A stretch of 64,000 bases of DNA from a virus: IMG/VR virus record IMGVR_UViG_3300042987_002221, positions 57,205 through 121,204 of that record. One strand, written 5' to 3'. Each line of letters begins with the position of its first letter. Positions within the stretch are counted from its first letter, which is position 1. The position numbers and the translations under genes are program-made. The notes under the pieces are model-generated. The model did not search any database. It was not told where the DNA came from and saw nothing but the letters and a program-made list of their open reading frames with translations. Of the stretch, positions 16,397-24,463 are shown in pieces.

Positions 16397-16717
16397 ATGA
16401 CCTATCGGATGTTCATTGATGACGAGCGATTCCCACCCAACGATGGTAAGGAATGGGTCATTGTTCGTAGTTCTGCTGAAGCCATGAAGATGGTGCTTGA
16501 TCGTGGTGTGCCCAACTTTATCTCATATGATCATGATCTGGGAGGCGAAGACACCAGCATGGTCTTCATCTACTGTATGATTAATCTCTATCTGGATGGT
16601 GATATCAAGGTGTTCCCTACTGAGTTCGTGGTTCATAGCCAGAACCCTGTCGGTTCCCGCAACATCAACAAACTGCTGCTCAGTTTTATTGAAGCTGTTG
16701 ATCCTGTGTCGGCTTGA
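16397..16717 (+). CDS. Cyclic-phosphate-processing receiver-like protein
   Basis: A 106-residue protein with MFIDDERFPP near the start and ISYDHDLGGEDTS near residues 49-61. This DDxR...DHDLG pattern matches the receiver-fold family proposed to process cyclic phosphates at RNA or nucleotide ends (cREC). It shares the block with an RNA ligase, which suggests a joint part in RNA repair or in blunting a nucleotide-signal defence. The family match is from motif memory and the pairing is inference. Confidence 0.7.
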   Translation: MTYRMFIDDERFPPNDGKEWVIVRSSAEAMKMVLDRGVPNFISYDHDLGGEDTSMVFIYCMINLYLDGDIKVFPTEFVVHSQNPVGSRNINKLLLSFIEAVDPVSA

Positions 16718-16742
16718 CAATAAATCCCAAATCGCATATAAT
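16714..16742 (+). promoter_or_regulatory. Consensus sigma70 promoter, cassette copy 4
   Basis: Perfect TTGACA-17-TATAAT with the TGTC-TTTCTA-GACA palindrome at 16742-16755 and ACGGAGCA downstream. Confidence 0.93.
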
Positions 16743-16775
16743 GTCTTTCTAGACAGTTAGATAACGGAGCAAGAA

Positions 16776-17009
16776 ATGCAAGTTGGTGACATCGTTAAGA
16801 GCCTGGATTTCAACGGTATTGACAACTGCTACATGGTTGGCAAGGTCGTCGGTATTCATCATGACGGCACGTTCCGTGCGAAGTTCATCAAGCGTGTTTG
16901 GGAAGGCGTTGAAGATCGCAAGTTCAAGACTGATTTCTTCACGGCTCCGCAGCAAGGTCAACATATGTTTGATCGCGCTCAATCTCCTCGTGTCATTGTT
17001 GTTGGTTAA
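16776..17009 (+). CDS. Small SH3-like hypothetical protein
   Basis: A 77-residue protein beginning MQVGDIVKSLDFNG, with the VGDIV...MVGKVVGIHHDGTFRAKFIKRVW pattern of a small beta-barrel (SH3 or KOW-like) domain. Such folds often bind nucleic acid or protein. It is translated from a good ACGGAGCAAG site. The fold guess rests on pattern only. Confidence 0.6.
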   Translation: MQVGDIVKSLDFNGIDNCYMVGKVVGIHHDGTFRAKFIKRVWEGVEDRKFKTDFFTAPQQGQHMFDRAQSPRVIVVG

Positions 17010-17032
17010 TCTTTAACTCAAAGGAAATAGAA

Positions 17033-17317
17033 ATGCATTCTCATCAACATGGTGTTTGCCCCGTGTGCAACGGCACTGGCCGTGTCCCGGCTGGTAACTA
17101 TCGTCGTACTGCTGGCTACGACAAGGAAACTGATACTATCGCTTGCCGTAATTGCGGTGGTCAGACCATGAGCATGAAGGCAACGGGCAAAGTTCGTCTG
17201 CGTCCTGATGGTACGCCGTGCGAACACAAGTATGTGGCTCATGTTGCAGGTCGCTGCTACGTGGTCTACACCTGTGAACACTGTGGCGATAGCTACGGTA
17301 TCGATTCTAGTGATTAA
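17033..17317 (+). CDS. Zinc-finger protein
   Basis: A 94-residue protein with three CxxC pairs: CPVC at residues 9-12, CRNC near 43, and CEHC near 81. This gives a DnaJ-type or zinc-ribbon layout, with a GTGR motif after the first pair as in DnaJ zinc fingers. It probably binds zinc and another macromolecule. It follows the SH3-like gene by 23 nt and is probably in the same operon. Confidence 0.7.
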   Translation: MHSHQHGVCPVCNGTGRVPAGNYRRTAGYDKETDTIACRNCGGQTMSMKATGKVRLRPDGTPCEHKYVAHVAGRCYVVYTCEHCGDSYGIDSSD

Positions 17318-17363
17318 TCAGAAATTTGTCAGTGTGTTTTTTCAATCTAAAGGAGTAAGTAAA

Positions 17364-17627
17364 ATGTCTAAGGTTTATTTCATGCACGTTCGTAACGTTG
17401 ACACCTCTGATCGTATCAGCAACTTTGGCGGTGCCACTATCGCATATCGTGAAGTGCCCGGCGGAGTAGAATTCGCTGAATCATGGTGCAGTGATCGTGA
17501 TAATTTCAATAAGGCCTACGGTCGTGCTAAGGCGCAGGGTCGGCTGAATAGTTCTAACTATCGTCGTACTTTCGCTGGGTCATTCGTTGAATTCCGTCAG
17601 GCGATTTCTGAAAATCGAGTGTTGTAA
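17364..17627 (+). CDS. Small hypothetical protein
   Basis: An 87-residue protein starting MSKVYFMHVRNVD with AAAGGAG upstream. It has a beta-rich first half and a basic second half (RAKAQGRLNSSNYRRTF). The start was chosen at the ATG behind the ribosome site; the longer frame upstream is out of register with the gene before. No family is recognised. Confidence 0.6.
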   Translation: MSKVYFMHVRNVDTSDRISNFGGATIAYREVPGGVEFAESWCSDRDNFNKAYGRAKAQGRLNSSNYRRTFAGSFVEFRQAISENRVL

Positions 17628-17630
17628 CCC

Positions 17631-17807
17631 ATGTTGAAAGGTATTCTTTCATTCTTGATTCTGTTCGGACTATTTTTCTTTAGTATCACGGCATTTCGTC
17701 TTACTACTGAAAAAGAAAAATGGCAGTTGACAAAATTGATTGCCTTTAGTACACTATGTGCTTCGCTGACAATGGTAGCTCTAGTGTCTATTGTGCTAAT
17801 CTTTTAA
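17631..17807 (+). CDS. Small two-helix membrane protein
   Basis: A 58-residue protein with two hydrophobic segments (about residues 4-22 and 35-58) joined by a short charged loop (LTTEKEKWQ). No strong ribosome site precedes the ATG, which lies 3 nt after the previous stop, so translation may be coupled. It could be a holin-like or membrane-acting peptide. Confidence 0.45.
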   Translation: MLKGILSFLILFGLFFFSITAFRLTTEKEKWQLTKLIAFSTLCASLTMVALVSIVLIF

Positions 17808-17839
17808 AAAATTAACTTGTTCCTAAGAAAGGAAATTGT

Positions 17840-17935
17840 ATGAAGTTGTCTGTTATGGATATTGTTGGCCGTGTTGCCTACTTTGCTCTTGGCGTAGCTG
17901 CTGCTACTGCTTTTATCTTCGCTGTTGTTCTCTGA
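17840..17935 (+). CDS. Very small membrane peptide
   Basis: A 31-residue peptide (MKLSVMDIVGRVAY then a single hydrophobic segment ending AVVL), preceded by AAAGGAAA. It lies between a two-helix membrane protein and the SPFH lipoprotein, with gaps under 35 nt. A role beside the SPFH protein is inference. Confidence 0.45.
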   Translation: MKLSVMDIVGRVAYFALGVAAATAFIFAVVL

Positions 17936-17948
17936 AAGGAAATATAAA

Positions 17949-18746
17949 ATGAAGCGTATTTTTAGTGTTGGTATTCTTGCCGCTGCTGTTCTTGCTACGG
18001 GTTGCACTCGTATCGAAACCGGTGAAGTAGGCGTTCGTGTGGGCTTTGACAAGCAAGTCAAGCCCGGTGAACTTCAACCTGGTAGTTTTAATCAAACCCT
18101 TGTCGGTGATGTATTGACGTTCCCGGTAAAGGATGTCAATGTGGCAATTGAGAACATGACTCCTGTTGCTAAGGACAACAGTACCATGAAGGATTTTGAT
18201 GTTGTGGTAGTTTATAACATCAATCCAAATCAGGTAAGTGAAATTTATTCTACTAAGAACAAGGCGTTTCACGCTATCACCAAGGATGATGTTTATCTGA
18301 TGTACAATTATGTAGTGCAAAATGCACGAAATGCAGTTTACAAGGCTGCACGAAAGTACGATGCGCTAGATATGGGTGACAATCGTAGTGAAATGGAGAA
18401 CTTCATCAAGGAAGAAATTGTTCGTAATTTGACCGAAGAAAAGCTTGATGGTAGTATTGCTATCAGTCAGGTTCTGATTCGTAACGTTGTTCCTGCTGAT
18501 TCGGTTGTAGCAAGTGCTAATGATCTGGTTCGTGCTAAGAATGAACTTAAGCAAAAGGAAGTTGAAGTCAAGACCGCCGAAGCTGAGGCTCGCCGTATGG
18601 CAGCACTGGCTAATAACAGTCAGAGTTCTATTGCTTTCATGCAAGCCCAGGCCACTTTGAATATTAGTGAAGCAGTAAAAGCGGGAAAAGTTCAGACCAT
18701 TATCATCCCAAGTAATCTGACTATGCTAGGGAATATTTCTAAGTAA
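17949..18746 (+). CDS. SPFH/prohibitin-domain lipoprotein
   Basis: A 265-residue protein with a lipoprotein signal (hydrophobic run and lipobox ATGC, Cys near residue 18), so it is probably anchored in a membrane. The SPFH (Band 7) region follows from [16 protein letters not shown] through the IRNVVPADS area. It ends in a Lys/Glu/Ala coiled coil and [16 protein letters not shown] proteins form membrane rings or scaffolds and regulate proteases. The original 3' end has been displaced: a second, diverged copy of the last 18 codons lies beyond the homing endonuclease at 19540-19593. Confidence 0.85.
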   Translation: MKRIFSVGILAAAVLATGCTRIETGEVGVRVGFDKQVKPGELQPGSFNQTLVGDVLTFPVKDVNVAIENMTPVAKDNSTMKDFDVVVVYNINPNQVSEIYSTKNKAFHAITKDDVYLMYNYVVQNARNAVYKAARKYDALDMGDNRSEMENFIKEEIVRNLTEEKLDGSIAISQVLIRNVVPADSVVASANDLVRAKNELKQKEVEVKTAEAEARRMAALANNSQSSIAFMQAQATLNISEAVKAGKVQTIIIPSNLTMLGNISK

Positions 18747-19451
18747 TTTTCTGCGTCTAGCTTCTTTGCTAGCCGCAGTAACATAAGTCCATTCGGACAT
18801 AGGTTTTCCTGTAGACTTACATTCATCTAGAATTTCTACAGGCAATCTATGTCCTTTTCCGTCTTTATCTATTAGAGTTATTATATTTTTACCAAGAAAA
18901 TTATGATTTCCTTGCTCAACACGAATTTGATTATTTTTTCTAGCTGTTTCTTTATTTAAAAAATTGTGTGTTCCATTTTCAACTCGTTGTTGATTTATTT
19001 TTTTAGAAAGTTCAGATAATTCATCTTTATTCATAGTTTGAAAATTTAATTTTTTCTGTTCTGCCATTTTTTTAGCTACATTCATGTTATCTCTTGTTAA
19101 GAATGGATGAGAGCCATTCTCTGTTTTTTTGAGATTATTTGCAGTTGCGGCAATTGATAGTTTTTTTATTGTTTTCTCTTCAAAAATTCTACCAGACGTT
19201 CCCTCACCACCGTCTGTTTTATTTCGTAATATCCCTGTATTTAAATCTTTTCTGCCGTACCATTTAATATATCTACGTTCAAGGGCTATTGCACCTATTT
19301 CAGTTAGGTTTTTTTCTAGAAAAACTATTTTGGTTAAATCTTTTGGTATTTTAACTGAGTGTTTAGCAAGATAACGTTTTTCTTTACCTTTGCCAATATA
19401 ATACGGAGTCCCATCTTTTCTTAAATAGGCGTAAACATAATAAATATTCAT
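18726..19451 (-). CDS. GIY-YIG homing endonuclease
   Basis: A 241-residue free-standing homing endonuclease. The GIY-YIG signature is YYVYAYLR...PYYIGKG at residues 4-22, with [10 protein letters not shown] and the catalytic-type KTDGGEG downstream. The C-terminal half has repeated NUMOD3-like stretches ([33 protein letters not shown]) for DNA contact. It is transcribed against the SPFH gene and overlaps its last 21 nt. The displaced SPFH 3' end on its other side shows it as an inserted element. It shares about half its N-terminal sequence with the endonuclease at 30809-31465. Confidence 0.93.
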   Translation of the reverse strand: MNIYYVYAYLRKDGTPYYIGKGKEKRYLAKHSVKIPKDLTKIVFLEKNLTEIGAIALERRYIKWYGRKDLNTGILRNKTDGGEGTSGRIFEEKTIKKLSIAATANNLKKTENGSHPFLTRDNMNVAKKMAEQKKLNFQTMNKDELSELSKKINQQRVENGTHNFLNKETARKNNQIRVEQGNHNFLGKNIITLIDKDGKGHRLPVEILDECKSTGKPMSEWTYVTAASKEARRRKLLRNIP

Positions 19452-19478
19452 GCTGATAGTTCCTTTTCAACTGTTAGA

Positions 19479-19522
19479 GCGGGTGGATGTTGGTAGCATC
19501 GCGACCTGCACTTTTATTTATC
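19479..19522 (-). promoter_or_regulatory. Late promoter and conserved hairpin in GIY-YIG leader
   Basis: GATAAATA on the minus strand (19515-19522) is followed in the transcript by a two-part hairpin: outer arms at 19479-19484 and 19504-19509, inner arms GATG/CATC at 19486-19489 and 19497-19500, with a conserved CGC bulge. The leader of the second GIY-YIG gene has the same layout with different paired bases. Confidence 0.65.
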
Positions 19523-19539
19523 AAAAATATTATTTTTAG

Positions 19540-19593
19540 ATTCAGACAATCATTATTCCCAGCAACCTAACTATGCTAGGTAGTGTAAAGTAA
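19540..19593 (+). pseudogene. Displaced 3' end of the SPFH gene
   Basis: Reading from ATT at 19540 gives [17 protein letters not shown] and TAA. This nearly repeats the end of the intact gene, [18 protein letters not shown] (18690-18746), but with many synonymous differences. It has no start and directly follows the endonuclease leader. It is followed by a terminator hairpin, as expected for the original gene end. Confidence 0.9.
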
Positions 19594-19614
19594 TAACTAA
19601 CAAAACATTTACAG

Positions 19615-19635
19615 AAAGGTCCTTTAGGGACCTTT
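19615..19635 (+). terminator. Terminator hairpin of the original SPFH operon
   Basis: Stem AAAGGTCC/GGACCTTT 22 nt after the displaced SPFH stop codon. Confidence 0.7.
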
Positions 19636-19644
19636 CGCCATTTA

Positions 19645-19652
19645 GATAAATA
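19645..19652 (+). promoter_or_regulatory. Late promoter GATAAATA abutting a start codon
   Basis: It is the centre of the palindrome ATTTAGAT-AAAT-ATCTAAAT and ends 5 nt before the ATG at 19658. A leaderless transcript is expected. Confidence 0.65.
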
Positions 19653-19657
19653 TCTAA

Positions 19658-21088
19658 ATGCACCTTATAGATATATTTGAAGCCAGAAAAAACCCTGATC
19701 TTAATCCTAAAGTATCAGTAAATCAGTACATTGATCAGGCAATGGCCTCAGCAGGTAAATTGCCAGGTTCAGATATTACTAATCTATTCATTAGTTTTAC
19801 TCAATTACCTAAGTTAGGTATTAATCCTAGATCACATTACAATACACCATTAGGAATCTATTCATATCCAGCAGATTATGTGATAGAATCTACTCATGGA
19901 AGATATTCTATGGCTACTTTACCTTTTGCTGGTAAACAACCCTATGCTAATATTTTTCAAGGTCGTGGTAATATTGTTCATTTGAATACAATGAGTTTGC
20001 AAGATGAATATCGCTACAATGATAAACTTCGTGCTTATGCAAAACGATTGCCAGCTGTAGATTTTACTAAGCATTATGCTCCTCCCGGCAAAGATTGGCC
20101 TGACATAGTAGACAACACAATCAATGCCGCAGTTGACTATGCAAGAGAGCGTATGTTACCCGGTGGCAGATTATGGTACACAACTTGGAAATTAAGTGGC
20201 TATATAGAGACATATCTAAAAAAACCTGCATCACTAGCATGGAATGAATTATTCAGACAGGCATTAGGTATTGACGGTTGTGTTGATACGGGTAAAGGAA
20301 TTATACATCCTAGTGAACCCACACAGGCTGTATTTTTTAGTTTGGGTGCGACTAAACTCATTTCTACTGTTCAAAACAAATATAGTCCTGAGCAAATGTC
20401 AGCCGGCGAAGACCGTGGTGTAAAGATGAAGGAGCAATTAGAAAGATTGCGAGATGCACTAGAAGAGAAAGATTATGGAACAATAGTGTGGCAAATACTT
20501 CAACGTAGTGTCATTGATGGTGAAAATTTTGATAGTAAGTATTTACTGAAGTATATACCCAAAGATGTTAGATATTTGCTGTATAAAGATTATAAATCAG
20601 GGCTAGCACTTGATTTGGGTGAAAAATTAAAAGCAGATGAATTTTTATATGCTGTATCTGAAGACCCCAAAATTTTATACTACGGGGCACTTCAACAACA
20701 TGAAAAACTTATATTTGATAATCTAGATGCAATAATGAAGATATTACAGGACTTCAAGAGTAATGTCGGTAAAGGTAAGTTAGAAACAGCATTAAAAAGA
20801 ATCTATATAAGTGATATTAGAGATATAGCTAAAATGCTATTCAGAAAATTTCCAAAAGACGATCCTGAATTTTTAAAGGGATTGATTGATTTATATCCAG
20901 GTGTATACGAATCTTTCTATAATAATTGGGGTCTTGAAGGTGGAAGAAAATACATTTATCAATATGCTTTGAAGAAAATGAAGGAAGATCCAACGAATTT
21001 TGATCAAGATGACATTGATAACTTACTAGGTATTATTGAATCTTTAAATTATCAAGAATATTTGGATAAGGAACGCAAGGCCAAATAA
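19658..21088 (+). CDS. Paralogous virion-type protein A
   Basis: A 476-residue protein of unknown function, homologous along its length to the next gene. Both begin with a short peptide (MHLIDIFEARKNP here) containing I-F-E|A, like the capsid-targeting sequence and prohead-protease site of T4 internal head proteins and Alt. Shared blocks are LGINPRS-x-x-NTPLGIY-x-YPA near residue 60, AGKQPYA near 92, PGGRLWY near 167, and GIIHPSEPTQAVFFSLG near 215. The last 230 residues are helical. A packaged effector enzyme acting on the host is an attractive guess; no catalytic motif is certain. Confidence 0.7.
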   Translation: MHLIDIFEARKNPDLNPKVSVNQYIDQAMASAGKLPGSDITNLFISFTQLPKLGINPRSHYNTPLGIYSYPADYVIESTHGRYSMATLPFAGKQPYANIFQGRGNIVHLNTMSLQDEYRYNDKLRAYAKRLPAVDFTKHYAPPGKDWPDIVDNTINAAVDYARERMLPGGRLWYTTWKLSGYIETYLKKPASLAWNELFRQALGIDGCVDTGKGIIHPSEPTQAVFFSLGATKLISTVQNKYSPEQMSAGEDRGVKMKEQLERLRDALEEKDYGTIVWQILQRSVIDGENFDSKYLLKYIPKDVRYLLYKDYKSGLALDLGEKLKADEFLYAVSEDPKILYYGALQQHEKLIFDNLDAIMKILQDFKSNVGKGKLETALKRIYISDIRDIAKMLFRKFPKDDPEFLKGLIDLYPGVYESFYNNWGLEGGRKYIYQYALKKMKEDPTNFDQDDIDNLLGIIESLNYQEYLDKERKAK

Positions 21089-21089
21089 T

Positions 21090-22424
21090 ATGAAAACAAT
21101 AGAAATAATTGAAGCCCGTAAGTATCCTGAACTTAATCCTAAAGTTTCAATAAATCAATACATACGTCAAGCATATGATGCCGCCGCACAATTGCCTAAT
21201 ACTAATTTGAAAAATCTTTTCGTAAGTTTTGTAGCAGTGCCCAAATTAGGAATAAATCCACGATCAAAGTTTAATACACCATTAGGAATTTATGCCTATC
21301 CAGCAGGTTATGTTATGGTAAGGGCCGGCGATGATAAAGTAATGCGATATTCGTTACCTTATGCCGGCGAACAACCATATGCTGCTGTTTTCAGTGCTGG
21401 TGGTAATATTATTGATATTAGACGAATGACTACTAATGATGAAGAACTTTATTATGATAAACTAAGAGAGGTAGCAAAACGATTACCAAAAATAAATTCT
21501 GATATATACATACCGAACGGAATAGCAAAAGATTGGCTTAGTATACTTGAGCTATGTATAAAATTAGCACCAGAAAGAGCCAAATTTAAAAATCTTCCAG
21601 GTGGAAGATTATGGTATGTAACCTATAGATTTAGTAATTATTATGGTCCAAATTATGGACAAAATCCTATAGTTTCCTGGAACAAATTGTTTAGATCAAT
21701 AGGTATAGATGGTGTAGTAGATGAAGGTGCTGGCATAATACATGAAGCAGAACCAGTACAGGCTGTATTTTTTAGTTTGGCACCATTACGTGTATTAGGT
21801 ATTGTAGATAACAAATACAGTCCAGAAACAATTAAAACGCAACAACAAAGAGGGGTAGATACTCAACAAATATTAGCCTCACTTAAACGTGATATAGCAA
21901 TTGCGTTAAAAAATGATGATGTTGAAATATTAAAACCATATTTGATGCGTGACACATTAAACCTTAATGGTTGGGATTGGGAAATACTTTTTAGGTATAT
22001 TCCACAAAAATTGCGTTACAAGTTATATGCTGATCCTAGTAAACGTTATAATAAAATGTTTTGGGCTAGTGGGAAAAATTTAGACCCAGATGAGTTTGAG
22101 GCTGCAATGAAAAATAATTTATCAACACTAATACATATAAAGACTAGGGAACCCAAGAATATAGAGTTTATTAGACAAAATAAAGATAAGGTTCTTGATG
22201 CACTAAAATCAGCAACTACAGCAGAGTTAAAGGATGTGCCAGGATATTTTTCTGATTCTATGCTTAGTATATTACCTTGGGATAATCCAGAATATCTGAA
22301 ATATTTGGTTTATCTTGATAAGAATTTACCTAAGGAAGATGACTTCATAAATCTTGTTAAGAATTCACCAAACAAAAAGAAAATTTTTGCGGCATATAAA
22401 AGCTTATCTGATTGGCTGAATTAA
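21090..22424 (+). CDS. Paralogous virion-type protein B
   Basis: A 444-residue paralogue of the preceding gene, starting 1 nt after its stop. The N-terminus MKTIEIIEARKYP holds I-I-E|A, a prohead-protease-like site similar to T4 internal proteins, which begin MKTYQEFIAEA. The same conserved blocks occur: KLGINPRSKFNTPLGIYAYPA, AGEQPYA, PGGRLWY, and GIIHEAEPVQAVFFSLA. The C-terminal helical region has diverged most. The pair looks like an old tandem duplication. The function is unknown. Confidence 0.7.
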   Translation: MKTIEIIEARKYPELNPKVSINQYIRQAYDAAAQLPNTNLKNLFVSFVAVPKLGINPRSKFNTPLGIYAYPAGYVMVRAGDDKVMRYSLPYAGEQPYAAVFSAGGNIIDIRRMTTNDEELYYDKLREVAKRLPKINSDIYIPNGIAKDWLSILELCIKLAPERAKFKNLPGGRLWYVTYRFSNYYGPNYGQNPIVSWNKLFRSIGIDGVVDEGAGIIHEAEPVQAVFFSLAPLRVLGIVDNKYSPETIKTQQQRGVDTQQILASLKRDIAIALKNDDVEILKPYLMRDTLNLNGWDWEILFRYIPQKLRYKLYADPSKRYNKMFWASGKNLDPDEFEAAMKNNLSTLIHIKTREPKNIEFIRQNKDKVLDALKSATTAELKDVPGYFSDSMLSILPWDNPEYLKYLVYLDKNLPKEDDFINLVKNSPNKKKIFAAYKSLSDWLN

Positions 22425-22441
22425 ATTCGGTAAACAAAATC

Positions 22442-22470
22442 TTTATTTCTCCTTCATAGTTTTGTATAAT
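22442..22470 (+). promoter_or_regulatory. Possible promoter directly before uvsW
   Basis: A perfect TATAAT (22465-22470) lies 6 nt before the uvsW ATG, with only a weak -35-like TTTATT at 17-bp distance. Confidence 0.35.
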
Positions 22471-22476
22471 TACTGA

Positions 22477-23958
22477 ATGAAAAAATGCACTATTGTTATC
22501 CTTGATGAAGTAAACTGCAAGATCACTGACCTAGAACTAAGAGAAAGAAAAGCACTGGTTAAAATGTTTGAATACGAGAAGCCAGGTGCTAGGTATTTGC
22601 CGAGTGTCCGATTAGGTAGATGGAACGGCAAAACCAGCTACTTTAGTTTAGGTGGTCAAACATACGTCAATTTACTTACCGAAATCATCCCACTACTAGA
22701 TCAAGCTGGATATGAAATTGAACTTGATGATCGTAGAAAACACGATACAAGTTTCAACTTTGATTTGGTAAATATAGATAGCTTTAAAGATAAAGTCTGG
22801 CCCAAAAAACATCCACAAGAAGGTCAATCCATACAACTTAGAGACTATCAAGTTGATATCATCAACACACTATTAGTAAATACACAATCAATGACCGTTG
22901 CTGCAACTGGTTCAGGTAAAACAATCGTTACAGCAGCACTAAGCTATAGTGTAGAAAAGTATGGTAGAACAATTGTTATTGTTCCTAACCAAAGCCTAGT
23001 AACACAAACAGAACAAGACTATATAAATTTGGGTTTAGATGTTGGTGTATTTTTTGGCAATAGAAAAGAATACAACAAACAACATACTATTTGTACTTGG
23101 CAAAGCTTAAACTCACTTAAGAAAATAGGCAAAGAAAAAGAACTGGAAATCTCAATCTATGACTTTATCCAAGATGTGGTATGCGTTATAGTTGATGAAG
23201 CACATGGTATCAAAGCTGAAGCACTTAAGACATTGTTGATCAATGAAATGGCTAATATTCCAATTCGTTGGGCAATAACAGGTACATTACCAAAAGATGA
23301 ATTCAGCAAAAAAGCATTAGAAATAAGTATTGGACCTTCTATTGGTAAAATAGATGCTAAAGATTTGCAGGATAAAGGTGTACTTAGTAATTGCAATATC
23401 AATGTCTTTCAGTTGCAAGATAAAGTTGAATATAAGGACTATCAAAGTGAATTGAAATTTTTGACAACCAACCTTGATAGACTTAAATACATTAGTAAGC
23501 TTGTAATAGATTTTCCAAACAACACATTGATTTTGATTGACCGGTTAGAAGCCGGAACGATATTGGAAGAATTATTATCTGATTTGGCAAACACTAAACA
23601 GCCCAAACCAGAAATAGTATTCCTTTCAGGTAGCACTAAACTTAATGAACGAAAAGAAGAATATGAAAGTGTTACCAGTACCAGTAATAAAATTATCATT
23701 GCTACCTATGGCATTGCTGCTGTAGGCATTAATATAGTAAACTTACACAATGTAGTATTGATTGAACCAGGTAAATCGTTCATCAGAACTATTCAAAGCA
23801 TAGGGAGAGGCTTACGTAAAGGTAACGATAAAGATCACGTAGAAATTTACGACATCACAAGTTCTTGTAAGTTTTCAAAGCGGCATCTTTCTGCTAGAAA
23901 ACAATACTATAACGAAGCTAGATATCCACACACAACCAAAAAACTAGAGTACAAATAA
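22477..23958 (+). CDS. uvsW: ATP-dependent helicase UvsW
   Basis: It unwinds R-loops, regresses forks and resolves branched DNA, shifting replication from origin to recombination mode. The 493-residue superfamily 2 helicase has a UvsW-type N-terminal domain (residues 1-110), Q-motif-like LRDYQ, motif I TGSGKT at 144-149 and DEAH at 240-243. Motif III is TGTLP, and motif VI lies in QSIGRGLRKG. The length matches T4 UvsW (about 500). Confidence 0.95.
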   Translation: MKKCTIVILDEVNCKITDLELRERKALVKMFEYEKPGARYLPSVRLGRWNGKTSYFSLGGQTYVNLLTEIIPLLDQAGYEIELDDRRKHDTSFNFDLVNIDSFKDKVWPKKHPQEGQSIQLRDYQVDIINTLLVNTQSMTVAATGSGKTIVTAALSYSVEKYGRTIVIVPNQSLVTQTEQDYINLGLDVGVFFGNRKEYNKQHTICTWQSLNSLKKIGKEKELEISIYDFIQDVVCVIVDEAHGIKAEALKTLLINEMANIPIRWAITGTLPKDEFSKKALEISIGPSIGKIDAKDLQDKGVLSNCNINVFQLQDKVEYKDYQSELKFLTTNLDRLKYISKLVIDFPNNTLILIDRLEAGTILEELLSDLANTKQPKPEIVFLSGSTKLNERKEEYESVTSTSNKIIIATYGIAAVGINIVNLHNVVLIEPGKSFIRTIQSIGRGLRKGNDKDHVEIYDITSSCKFSKRHLSARKQYYNEARYPHTTKKLEYK

Positions 23959-23960
23959 TT

Positions 23961-24461
23961 ATGAACATATTACTGCTTTCAAATGAAAAATACAACCTAG
24001 AAAATCTACCCGACGAAGTAGATGACATTAGGTTCGCTATATTAGACAACAGCAACCAACAGAATGTAGACTACTTTTTTATCCCACTTATATTCTTAGA
24101 AAGTTTTAGTTCTCCTGCATTGGTGTTAAAGATAGGAGATGCTACAATTAAAATGCCAGTAGATTGGCAAATTGTAATTGGTGAAAAAGATCACGGTGAC
24201 TTAGAAGCACTTCCATTAACTAGTTTAAATGATCGCGGATTCAGTGCCTTTTCCTTTAATCCATTATCATCATTTCTCCCAGAATTCTTGCCCATTGAAA
24301 TCGTAGACATTTATCATGATGTAACATGGTACAGCCCTAGATTGAAAAATGGGCAATATCTTTGTGTACCAATTGATGAAGGTGAAAAGCCAAGATGCGT
24401 TTATTTTATTAAAGAAGTAAGCCGCAGTTGTGAAGTAATTGATTACAGTAAAGCTTTTTGA
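23961..24461 (+). CDS. Conserved phage protein next to uvsW
   Basis: A 166-residue protein starting 2 nt after uvsW. It has a phage-conserved look, with DYFFIPLIFLESFSSPALVL, IKMPVDWQIVIG, LTSLNDRGF and VDYSKAF at the end. I recall similar proteins in large T4-like phages without an assigned role. It ends overlapping the uvsW-cluster clamp-loader frame region, so a replication or late-transcription accessory role is possible. Confidence 0.65.
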   Translation: MNILLLSNEKYNLENLPDEVDDIRFAILDNSNQQNVDYFFIPLIFLESFSSPALVLKIGDATIKMPVDWQIVIGEKDHGDLEALPLTSLNDRGFSAFSFNPLSSFLPEFLPIEIVDIYHDVTWYSPRLKNGQYLCVPIDEGEKPRCVYFIKEVSRSCEVIDYSKAF

Positions 24462-24463
24462 AT

